From Chloroflexia bacterium (GTDB taxonomy: Bacteria; Chloroflexota; Chloroflexia; Thermomicrobiales; UBA6265): a DNA stretch of 5,863 bases. The DNA lies in contig JACCYX010000280.1 in NCBI GenBank assembly GCA_013696265.1, forward strand, positions 1 through 5,863. The letters are read 5' to 3'. Below, one piece after another: positions 1-5,639 of this stretch (position 1 is its first letter; each line of letters starts with the position of its first letter). Both the position numbers and the translations under genes were made by a program. The notes beneath the pieces were generated by a model that was not told where the DNA came from, did no database searches, and saw only the letters and a list, made by a program, of their open reading frames with translations.

Positions 1-294
1 ATTGGCGAGGATGCAGTCAGCAACTGGGTCCGGTACATGAACCCGGACTACGATGCGCTGTGCGACCAGCTCCGCGTGACGAGCGATCAGGGTGAGCAGG
101 AACAGCTCGTGGCCCAGCTCCAGACGATTTTCTACAACGATCTGCCGGTGATCGACATCTGGTACGGCGCGATCTGGTTCGAGTACCGCACCGAAAAGGC
201 CGAGGGCTGGCCGAACGAGGAGAACCCGTACTGCTCGCCGAACGATGCGCTGCTGGTGCTGACCAACCTCGTCCCGGCGGGCGAGGGCGCATAG
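1..294 (+). CDS. ABC transporter substrate-binding protein, family 5 (C-terminal 97 residues, 5' end outside window)
   Basis: Reading frame 1 is open from the first base to the TAG at 292-294, giving 97 residues of a longer protein; family members are usually about 500-600 residues. The visible part matches the C-terminal end of periplasmic/lipid-anchored binding proteins of the Opp/Dpp family (SBP_bac_5). It has a helix in which subunits of the form YDALCDQL precede a Q/E-rich stretch, then the conserved strand NDLPVIDIWYGAIW, then GWPNEENPYC and a short hydrophobic end. Such proteins capture the solute outside the membrane and deliver it to the permease pair. The permeases and fused ATPase directly downstream support this. 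The ligand cannot be read from this fragment. The GWP-x-EENPY ending resembles binding proteins that take oligosaccharides as well as peptides (recalled family resemblance, not tested). The ATG at 37 is internal and not the start. Confidence 0.88.
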   Translation: MGEDAVSNWVRYMNPDYDALCDQLRVTSDQGEQEQLVAQLQTIFYNDLPVIDIWYGAIWFEYRTEKAEGWPNEENPYCSPNDALLVLTNLVPAGEGA

Positions 295-329
295 CTACGG
301 CTCGTAGTGGCCGGTCTTGTGCCGGCCAC
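295..329 (+). promoter_or_regulatory. Tandem hairpins directly after the binding-protein stop (possible mRNA stabiliser or attenuator)
   Basis: Two perfect inverted repeats abut the TAG at 292-294. The first pairs 295-299 (CTACG) with 303-307 (CGTAG) over a 3-base loop. The second pairs 307-314 (GTGGCCGG) with 322-329 (CCGGCCAC) over a 7-base loop, an 8-pair GC-rich stem. No T-run follows, so it is not a standard intrinsic terminator. By analogy with hairpins between malE and malF, it could protect the upstream binding-protein message from 3' decay, or cause partial termination before the permeases. It could equally be one more dispersed intergenic repeat. The pairing is seen; the role is inferred. 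Confidence 0.5.
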
Positions 330-355
330 GGGGCATCGCGTTAGCCGCCATTCGT

Positions 356-372
356 AGGGGTGGACCAACCCT
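356..372. repeat. Small imperfect palindrome in the binding-protein/permease gap
   Basis: Bases 356-372 read as a 17-base palindrome centred on A364: AGGG and TGG on the left mirror CCA and CCCT on the right, with one mismatched pair (360/368). It follows CGTAGGGG at 353-360, which resembles the CGTAGTGGCCGG that begins the hairpin at 303, so both may be remnants of one repeat family. No function is evident. Confidence 0.3.
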
Positions 373-373
373 T

Positions 374-515
374 CCGCGCAGCGGTTAATCGTCATTCCGC
401 CGGGAGCGCCAGCGACCAGGGGAATCTCGCCCCGCAGGGCTCCGACGCTGCTGCGGCAGGAGATTCCTCCACTCGCCTGCGGCTCGTTGCGGAATGACAT
501 TTAACCGCTGCGCGG
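374..515. repeat. 142-base imperfect palindromic intergenic repeat with 27-base inverted arms
   Basis: The left arm 374-400 and right arm 489-515 are inverted copies that match at 25 of 27 positions (differences only at 389-390 opposite 499-500). Moving inward, a second pair is inverted: GGGGAATCTC at 419-428 against the GAGATTCC core near 460-467. The element therefore looks like two roughly 40-base units facing each other, each running from GTCATTCCG to GGAATCTC on one strand. Units with these ends are, from memory, common dispersed intergenic repeats in several environmental bacterial phyla, Chloroflexota among them. No open reading frame or transposase is inside, so it is a non-coding repeat (MITE-like or REP-like). 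As RNA it would fold into a long hairpin between the binding-protein and permease genes. Confidence 0.75.
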
Positions 516-532
516 GGGATGCCTCACAAGCT

Positions 533-542
533 CGGAATGACA
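533..542 (+). repeat. Partial extra copy of the repeat end
   Basis: CGGAATGACA at 533-542 is an exact direct copy of 490-499, the inner edge of the right arm of the palindrome, 43 bases downstream. The flanking AAGCT and GGTTCGGG do not match the arm. It suggests a degraded or truncated third unit of the same repeat, ending about 30 bases before the permease start. Confidence 0.4.
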
Positions 543-572
543 GGTTCGGGTGGTGCGCATGGGGGCAAGCCG

Positions 573-1568
573 ATGATTTATTTCCTCCGCAAGATCGTGT
601 TCTTCATCCTGACGCTATGGGCGGCGGCGACGCTGAACTTCATCATTCCCCGGATCCAGGGGGGCGATCCCGCCCAGGCCATCGTCCAGCGCATCGTCGG
701 CTCCAACCAGACTGTCGATCCGCGCCAGGTCGAGGCGATCCGGCTCATGCTCGGGGTGCCGGACGACCCGCTGCCCCAGCAATATGTCGACTACATGGGC
801 GCCATCCTGCGCGGTGAGTTCGGCATTTCCTACAGCTACATGCCCTACACCGTCACCCACATGATCGGCGAGGCTCTCCCCTGGACGCTGGTGCTGGTGG
901 GAATCACACAAATCCTTTCGTTCATCATCGGCACCCTGGTCGGCACCTGGGCGGCCTGGCGCCGCAACGGCGCCTTCGACTCGGTTATCACAACCGCGTC
1001 GAGCTTCTTCGGCACGCTCCCCTTCTTCTGGATCGCGATGATGATCGTTTACCTCTTCGCCTTCGAGTTGGCGTGGTTCCCGGACGGCGGCGGATACAGC
1101 GGCGAGGTGACGGCCGGCTGGAACTGGGACTTCATCCGCAGCGCTGCCTACCACAGCATCCTCCCCGCTTTCTGCTTGATGGTGGTCGGGCCAATCGGCT
1201 GGATCATGGGCATGCGCAACACGATGGTCCAGACCCTCGGCGAGGATTACACCCGCCTCGCCCGCGCCAAGGGGCTGACCGACCGCAGGATCGCGCTGAC
1301 CTACGGCGCCCGCAACGCGATCCTGCCGAACGTGACCGGATTCGCGATCTCGCTCGGCGGCCTGGTCGGAGGCACGATCTTCATCGAGCAAATCTTCGAC
1401 TATCCCGGCATGGGCCAGCTCATGTTCGACGCGCTCGGCAACCGCGACTACCCGCTGATGCAGGCGATCTTCCTCTTCATCACGGTGGGCGTGCTGACCG
1501 CGAACTTCCTGGCCGACATGCTCTACGGCGTGATCGATCCGCGCGTGCGCCGGGGAGGAGAAAGCTGA
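573..1568 (+). CDS. ABC transporter permease, DppB/OppB type
   Basis: A 331-residue inner-membrane permease, one of the two channel subunits of a peptide/oligosaccharide-type ABC importer. It starts with the family's usual short cytoplasmic lead and first helix (residues about 4-25). A long extracytoplasmic stretch with GDPA near residue 31 follows, up to about residue 100. Helices lie at about 103-127, 140-165, 190-212, 254-272 and 297-320. The cytoplasmic coupling loop (EAA motif, residues about 223-252) contains EDYTRLARAKGL and ends ARNAILPN, and the protein ends IDPRVR as the family does. I chose ATG 573 because the alternative in-frame ATGs at 519 and 537 would add 18 or 12 residues read from repeat sequence. 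The Shine-Dalgarno is weak (GGGGG at 561-565), unlike the strong ones of the next two genes. It overlaps the next permease by one base. Confidence 0.93.
   Translation: MIYFLRKIVFFILTLWAAATLNFIIPRIQGGDPAQAIVQRIVGSNQTVDPRQVEAIRLMLGVPDDPLPQQYVDYMGAILRGEFGISYSYMPYTVTHMIGEALPWTLVLVGITQILSFIIGTLVGTWAAWRRNGAFDSVITTASSFFGTLPFFWIAMMIVYLFAFELAWFPDGGGYSGEVTAGWNWDFIRSAAYHSILPAFCLMVVGPIGWIMGMRNTMVQTLGEDYTRLARAKGLTDRRIALTYGARNAILPNVTGFAISLGGLVGGTIFIEQIFDYPGMGQLMFDALGNRDYPLMQAIFLFITVGVLTANFLADMLYGVIDPRVRRGGES
1554..1560 (+). promoter_or_regulatory. Strong ribosome binding site fixing the start of the second permease
   Basis: GGAGGAG at 1554-1560 lies 7 bases before ATG 1568, inside the last codons of the upstream permease. 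It settles the start at 1568 rather than at the internal ATG 1643. Confidence 0.8.
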
Positions 1569-2506
1569 TGTCCCTTCAGGAAGGCCAGATCATTGGCGAA
1601 GAATCGCTCCAACCCGACTTGCGGTCGGCCCAGGAAGAGGAGATGGATCGCACATCGCGCATCCCGATTCCTGGCTGGCTGCGGATCGTCTGGCAGAACC
1701 GCAAGGCCCGCTTCGGGCTGGTCCTGCTCGGGGTCTTCGTGTTCGCGGCCATCTTCGCGCCGTGGCTCGCTCCCTACGATCCGCGCGACAACGATTTCCT
1801 GCCGTTCCAGACGCCCAATTCCGACCACTGGCTGGGAACGACCCAGGCCGGGCAAGACATCTTCTCCCAACTGATCTGGGGGGCGAGGGCCTCAATCATC
1901 GTCGGCATCCTGGCCGGGGCGCTGGCGACGGTCATCGGTCTCGTGATCGGCCTGGTCGCCGGCTACGTCGGCGGGTTCGTCGATGAGACGCTCTCGTTCT
2001 TCATCAACCTCGCCCTGGTGGTGCCGACCCTGCCCCTGATGGTCGTGCTGGCCGCCTACTCGCCGGTCCGGGGCCTGACCACCGTCATCATCGTGATCGG
2101 GATCACCGGCTGGGCCTGGGGCGCCCGCGTCAAGCGGGCCCAGATGATCACGCTCAAGGAGCGCGACTACATTACCGCCTCGATTTTCGCCGGGGACAGC
2201 ATGCCCCGGATCGTTTTCCGCGAGATCATGCCGAACATGACCTCGCTCGTCGTCGCCGGCTACATCGGCGCCGCCACGGCCGCGATCGGCGCCGAAGCCG
2301 GACTCGCCTTCCTCGGTGTCGGCGACCCGCTGACGATCAGTTGGGGCACGATGCTCCAGTGGGCCAACAACTCCGGGGCGCTGCTGACCGGCCAGTGGGC
2401 CTGGATCGTTCCGCCCGGTCTTTGCCTGGCGCTCCTGATCACGGCGCTCACCTTCATCAACTTCGGGGTCGATGCCATCAGCAACCCCCACCTGCGGGAG
2501 GAGTAA
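1568..2506 (+). CDS. ABC transporter permease, DppC/OppC type
   Basis: A 312-residue second channel subunit that pairs with the preceding permease. The first 37 residues are a rather acidic cytoplasmic tail. A basic stretch (WQNRKARFG, residues 42-50) then leads into helix 1 (about 50-68), followed by the family's APYDPRDND segment and HWLGTTQAGQDIFSQLIWGAR (about 87-107). Helices follow at about 108-135, 144-164, 170-185, 225-250 and 280-303. The EAA coupling loop is at about 197-228 (KERDYITASIFAGDS to REIMPN). FLGVGDPLTISWGTML (248-263) is the characteristic DppC segment near the end. The frame is open far upstream (from 1073), but that part is a shadow of the first permease. The start overlaps the previous stop as TGATG, which implies translational coupling. 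Confidence 0.94.
   Translation: MSLQEGQIIGEESLQPDLRSAQEEEMDRTSRIPIPGWLRIVWQNRKARFGLVLLGVFVFAAIFAPWLAPYDPRDNDFLPFQTPNSDHWLGTTQAGQDIFSQLIWGARASIIVGILAGALATVIGLVIGLVAGYVGGFVDETLSFFINLALVVPTLPLMVVLAAYSPVRGLTTVIIVIGITGWAWGARVKRAQMITLKERDYITASIFAGDSMPRIVFREIMPNMTSLVVAGYIGAATAAIGAEAGLAFLGVGDPLTISWGTMLQWANNSGALLTGQWAWIVPPGLCLALLITALTFINFGVDAISNPHLREE
2496..2503 (+). promoter_or_regulatory. Ribosome binding site of the fused ATPase
   Basis: GGGAGGAG at 2496-2503 ends 7 bases before ATG 2511, within the last codons of the second permease. It supports the start at 2511 rather than the in-frame ATG 2472, which lies inside the permease gene and lacks such a site. Confidence 0.8.
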
Positions 2507-2510
2507 CCCG

Positions 2511-4205
2511 ATGGCCATCCTTGAGGTCCAGGATTTCAACGTCACCTATATGACCAAACGCAAGCCGCCGTTCAAGGCGGTGATCGACGCCAACCTGACC
2601 GTCAACGAAGGCGAAATCGTCGGTCTCGTCGGCGAATCGGGCAGCGGCAAATCGACGCTCGGCAACGCCGCGATCCGGCTGCTCGACCCGCCCGGCACGA
2701 TCACCGGCGGGCGGGCGCTCTACAAGGGTACGGACATTACCCACCTCTCGGACGAGGAACTGCGCCGGTTGCGCTGGAAGGACATCTCGACCGTCTTCCA
2801 GGGCAGCATGAACTCGCTCAACCCGGTCATCAACATCGAGCGGCAGTTCGTCGATACGATCCAGACCCACACCGACGACTCGGACGCCGCCGCCCGGCGC
2901 CACGCCGAAGAGGTGCTGGAGATGGTCAGCATCGAGCCGCGGTATCTCAAGTTCTTCCCGCACGAACTCTCCGGGGGCATGAAGCAGCGAGTCTGCCTGG
3001 CGCTCTCGCTCGTGCTCGAACCGTCGTTCGTGCTGCTCGACGAGCCGACGACCGGTCTCGACGTCGTGGTCCAGCGCTCGATCCTCCAGAACCTGAAGGA
3101 ACTGCAACAGCGGCTCGGCTTCTCGGTTCTCATCATCAGCCACGACCTCGGGGCGATCATGGAGGTCTCCGACCGCGTGGCGGTGATGTACAACGGGCAG
3201 ATCGTCGATACCCAACCGGCCCGGCAACTGCTGGAACACCCCAAACACCCCTACTCCAGCATGCTGCTCGACGCCTACCGCGAACTCTGGGTCCCGGCGG
3301 GCGAATCCGGCGATGCCGATGGGGAACGTGCGTCCGGGGCCGAGGCGCAACGCGGGTTCCTCTTCAAGCCGCCGGCGAAAACCGAGCCGGTGGTGATGAC
3401 GGTCGCCAATCTCGGCAAAACGTTTTCCAGGCGACGGGGTCTCAAGGCATCGACCGTGGTCGCCGTCGATGACGTCTCGTTCACGCTGGAACGCGGCAAG
3501 ATCACGGCGCTTGTCGGCCAATCCGGCAGCGGCAAGAGCACGATTGCCAAATTGGTGACCGGGATCGAGAAGTACGACACCGGTTCGATCCGGTTCGGCG
3601 AGACGGAAGTGCGGTCGCTTCGCGGCAAGGCGCTGCGGGACTACCGGAGCCATATCCAGATGGTCTTCCAGGATCCCTACTCCGCGCTCAACCCGGCCCA
3701 CACCGTACTGCATTCGCTGATGCGGCCGCTCCAGAACTACAAGGGCATGGGCGGCAAGGCGGCGCGAGCCCGCGCGATCGAGATGCTGGAGGCGGTTGGG
3801 CTGACGCCCGCCTCGCGCTTCATCGACAAGAATCCCCACCAGCTCTCCGGCGGGCAACGGCAGCGGGTGGTGGTGGCCAGGGCGCTCGCGCCCGATCCCG
3901 ACATCCTGATCGCGGACGAACCGACCTCGATGCTCGATGTCTCGATCCGGGCCGAAATCCTGGAAATCCTGAACCGGCTCGTGCGCGACACGAATATCGC
4001 GATGCTCTACATCACGCACGACCTGCTGAGCGCCCGGATGCTGGCCGACGAAATCATGGTCCTCAACCACGGCAAGGTTGTCGAGCAGGGCGATTCGCAC
4101 GAGGTGATCGCGAACCCCCAAGACGAGTACACCCACCTGCTGCTCAGCTCGATCCCGAATCCGTTCGCGGATTTGGACGTCCCGACGGTGCTCGACCGGG
4201 CGTAG
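2511..4205 (+). CDS. Fused double-domain ABC transporter ATP-binding protein (DppD-DppF / YejF-GsiA type)
   Basis: A 564-residue cytoplasmic protein with two complete ABC ATPase domains, powering the importer formed with the two permeases. Domain 1: Walker [10 protein letters not shown] (41-49), Q-loop Q97, signature LSGGMKQR (153-160), Walker B FVLLDEP (173-179), switch histidine H211. Domain 2: Walker [10 protein letters not shown] (336-344), Q387, signature LSGGQRQR (445-452), Walker B ILIADEP (465-471), H503. Both sites keep all catalytic residues, so both look able to hydrolyse ATP. Each half ends with the short oligopeptide-transporter tail (HPYSSMLL at 246-253; [12 protein letters not shown] at 538-549). 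The linker at about 258-293 is Ala/Gly/Glu-rich. Only one cysteine (C162) is present, so the cysteine cluster often found in the C-terminal tail of separate OppD/DppD proteins is missing. It starts 4 bases after the permease stop. Its last 62 bases overlap the convergent MFS gene. Confidence 0.95.
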   Translation: MAILEVQDFNVTYMTKRKPPFKAVIDANLTVNEGEIVGLVGESGSGKSTLGNAAIRLLDPPGTITGGRALYKGTDITHLSDEELRRLRWKDISTVFQGSMNSLNPVINIERQFVDTIQTHTDDSDAAARRHAEEVLEMVSIEPRYLKFFPHELSGGMKQRVCLALSLVLEPSFVLLDEPTTGLDVVVQRSILQNLKELQQRLGFSVLIISHDLGAIMEVSDRVAVMYNGQIVDTQPARQLLEHPKHPYSSMLLDAYRELWVPAGESGDADGERASGAEAQRGFLFKPPAKTEPVVMTVANLGKTFSRRRGLKASTVVAVDDVSFTLERGKITALVGQSGSGKSTIAKLVTGIEKYDTGSIRFGETEVRSLRGKALRDYRSHIQMVFQDPYSALNPAHTVLHSLMRPLQNYKGMGGKAARARAIEMLEAVGLTPASRFIDKNPHQLSGGQRQRVVVARALAPDPDILIADEPTSMLDVSIRAEILEILNRLVRDTNIAMLYITHDLLSARMLADEIMVLNHGKVVEQGDSHEVIANPQDEYTHLLLSSIPNPFADLDVPTVLDRA

Positions 4206-5442
4206 TGGTTGAGGTTGCGGCAACCGTCTCGACGCTCGCGACGTTCATTTGCCGCAACGGCTTCGTGAGCCACAAGCCAATCGTGAAGAGGGTGACGATC
4301 ACCGCGATCACCAGCAAGCCGGTCCGCTCGCCGGTGGCCTCCAGGAGCCAGCCGGCGGCGACCATCCCGAGGGGGGTGGCCGCGCTGGCGAGACCGGAAA
4401 AGGTCGCGAACACGCGTCCCCGGAGCGCTTCGGGAATCCGTTCCATCCGCACGTTGACGAGCATGGGATCGATCGGTCCCCCGATCACGCCCACCGCCAG
4501 CGCCAGGACGATTAGCGCCGGGTAGGGCACACCGGGAACCATGATCCACAGCATGGCGGCGAACGAGCCCACCCCGGTCAGGAACAGCGCTCGTCGAAGG
4601 TGCCGGAGACGGTGACCAACCATGCCGTAGAGCATACCGCCAACCACGGCGCCGATACCGAAGGCCGAGAGCATCAGGCCGAACCGGCTGGCGTTGCCGA
4701 ACCGGTCGTCGATCAACACCGGCAACACCACCGACCAGAACGGGGTGTACAGCACGTTCATGAGGGTCAGGCCGATGGCGAGCGAGAGCAGCAGGGCGTC
4801 GGTCCGCAGGTAGCGAAACCCGGCCTTGATCTCCGCCACCGCCCCGGTCGCGACCGGCGGTCCTTCGGGATCTGGCACGTGCTTGCCAGCCGGCGAGAAG
4901 AGGCCGATGCACAAGGCGGAAATCCCAAACCCGGCGGCGGTCAGCCACAACAGGTTGACCGTGCCGATCCACACGATGAGCACCCCGGCGAGGGCGGGGC
5001 CGATGATGAAGGACGCTCCCTGCATGGTTTCGTAAGCTGAAGTAATCGCTTCGTCACGGGTATTCGCGTCCCGCGCCAGTTCCGGCAACAGCAGGCGGCG
5101 AGCGGTGACGCCGGGAATGTCGAGCGCCGCCCCGGCGAAGACCAGGAGCATGAGACCGGCGAAGTTGAGGCCGACCGTTTGGTAGAGCAGCGGGATCAGC
5201 AGCACGGCGACACCGCTGATGATGTCGGAAATGACGCTCATCCGGCGGCCGCCGAGCCGATCGACCAGCACGCCTCCGAGAATGCCGGAAGCGAGAGCCG
5301 GCAGCGCGGACATCATGCCGATCAGGCCGGTGCGCCCGGCGCTGCCGGTAGTCTCGATCACGAACCAGGGGAGCGCAACCATCAGCAGCGCATTCCCGAT
5401 CAGGGAAACGGCGTTGCCGAACAGAAATGTGGCGACCGCCAA
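4144..5442 (-). CDS. Major facilitator superfamily (MFS) transporter, probable efflux carrier
   Basis: About 432 residues, with the 12 hydrophobic segments expected of an MFS carrier in two six-helix halves and a cytoplasmic central loop near residues 183-215. The family's motif A between helices 2 and 3 is clear (GGVLVDRLGGRR, residues 56-67). The second half carries IPEALRGRVFATFSG (336-350) followed by ATPLGMVAAGWLLE. This style fits proton-driven exporters of small molecules or drugs, but the substrate cannot be told. The start is uncertain. The frame is open back to a TAG at 5527-5529 but contains no ATG or GTG, only TTG at 5442 (used here) and CTG codons at 5470-5472 and 5503-5505. TTG has no clear Shine-Dalgarno, and helix 1 begins almost immediately. 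The roughly 34-residue hydrophilic tail is rich in Thr, Pro, Arg and Ser; its last 20 or so residues are antisense to the ATPase gene. Confidence 0.88.
   Translation of the reverse strand: MAVATFLFGNAVSLIGNALLMVALPWFVIETTGSAGRTGLIGMMSALPALASGILGGVLVDRLGGRRMSVISDIISGVAVLLIPLLYQTVGLNFAGLMLLVFAGAALDIPGVTARRLLLPELARDANTRDEAITSAYETMQGASFIIGPALAGVLIVWIGTVNLLWLTAAGFGISALCIGLFSPAGKHVPDPEGPPVATGAVAEIKAGFRYLRTDALLLSLAIGLTLMNVLYTPFWSVVLPVLIDDRFGNASRFGLMLSAFGIGAVVGGMLYGMVGHRLRHLRRALFLTGVGSFAAMLWIMVPGVPYPALIVLALAVGVIGGPIDPMLVNVRMERIPEALRGRVFATFSGLASAATPLGMVAAGWLLEATGERTGLLVIAVIVTLFTIGLWLTKPLRQMNVASVETVAATSTTTPGRAPSGRPNPRTDSGSS
4213..4258 (+). terminator. Nested hairpin just past the ABC operon stop (candidate terminator or 3' stabiliser)
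   Basis: GTTGCGGCAA at 4214-4223 is a perfect 10-base inverted match to TTGCCGCAAC at 4249-4258. Inside it, 4225-4231 pairs with 4237-4243 at 6 of 7 positions around a 5-base loop. The structure begins 8 bases after the ATPase TAG. No T-run follows on the plus strand, so it is at best a non-canonical end signal for the ABC transcript. On the minus strand it falls inside the MFS coding region (about residues 395-410), where termination would be harmful. An alternative small stem is GGTTGC/GCAACC at 4213-4225. Confidence 0.35.
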
Positions 5443-5639
5443 TCGGCCATGTCGGGCGGTGCGTGGCCCCAGGTTGCGTCCCTCTTGCGTCGACCGGTTG
5501 CCCAGCTTCTGCTGTCGTAAATTGCCCTACAACAATAGCGCCTCTGGACCGATTTGACATCCGAATGAGCGCGACAGACGGAGTGACGCCACGTACACTC
5601 GGATGGACGATCGGATAGTGCCAGGAGCCCAAACTTCCC
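5443..5639. other. Divergent intergenic region between the MFS gene and the dehydratase gene
   Basis: This stretch separates two genes that point away from each other, so it should carry promoters for both. If the MFS protein begins at an upstream CTG, its left part (to about 5505) is coding. I see no RNA gene, repeat or strong terminator. A TTGACA hexamer is present (listed separately), and AGGAG at 5623-5627 precedes the dehydratase ATG by 12 bases. No convincing -10 is visible in either direction. Confidence 0.5.
5554..5559 (+). promoter_or_regulatory. Possible -35 element upstream of the dehydratase gene
   Basis: TTGACA at 5554-5559 is an exact match to the sigma-70-type -35 consensus, 80 bases before ATG 5640. 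At the expected 16-18 base spacing the sequence is GC-rich and does not resemble TATAAT, so this may be chance. Confidence 0.25.

Noticed and set aside
307..329. Intrinsic (Rho-independent) terminator after the binding-protein gene
   Set aside because: The stem is strong but is followed by GGGGCATCG-type sequence, not a T-run, so a full terminator is not supported.
374..515. CRISPR array or insertion-sequence ends
   Set aside because: There is only one inverted pair, no regularly spaced direct repeats, and no transposase or cas gene nearby.
615..1391. Minus-strand open frame of 258 codons opposite permease 1
   Set aside because: Its composition is that of an antisense shadow, with no hydrophobic or catalytic pattern; the plus strand is a clear permease.
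1073..1567. Upstream extension of the permease 2 frame
   Set aside because: The extra 165 residues are Arg/Pro-rich shadow sequence of permease 1. GGAGGAG and ATG at 1568 mark the real start.
2472..2510. Earlier ATG for the fused ATPase
   Set aside because: It lies inside permease 2 and lacks a ribosome site; ATG 2511 has GGGAGGAG at ideal spacing and begins the usual N-terminus.
2478..4223. Minus-strand open frame of 581 codons opposite the fused ATPase
   Set aside because: It mirrors the codon pattern of a GC-rich gene. Its translation is His/Arg/Asp/Val-rich with no recognisable domain, while the plus strand has every ABC motif.
5400..5450. ATG at 5450 (minus strand) as a frameshifted MFS start
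   Set aside because: That frame reads MADWRSPH and then stops at 5400 without any membrane-helix sequence; a frameshift would be needed and nothing else points to one.
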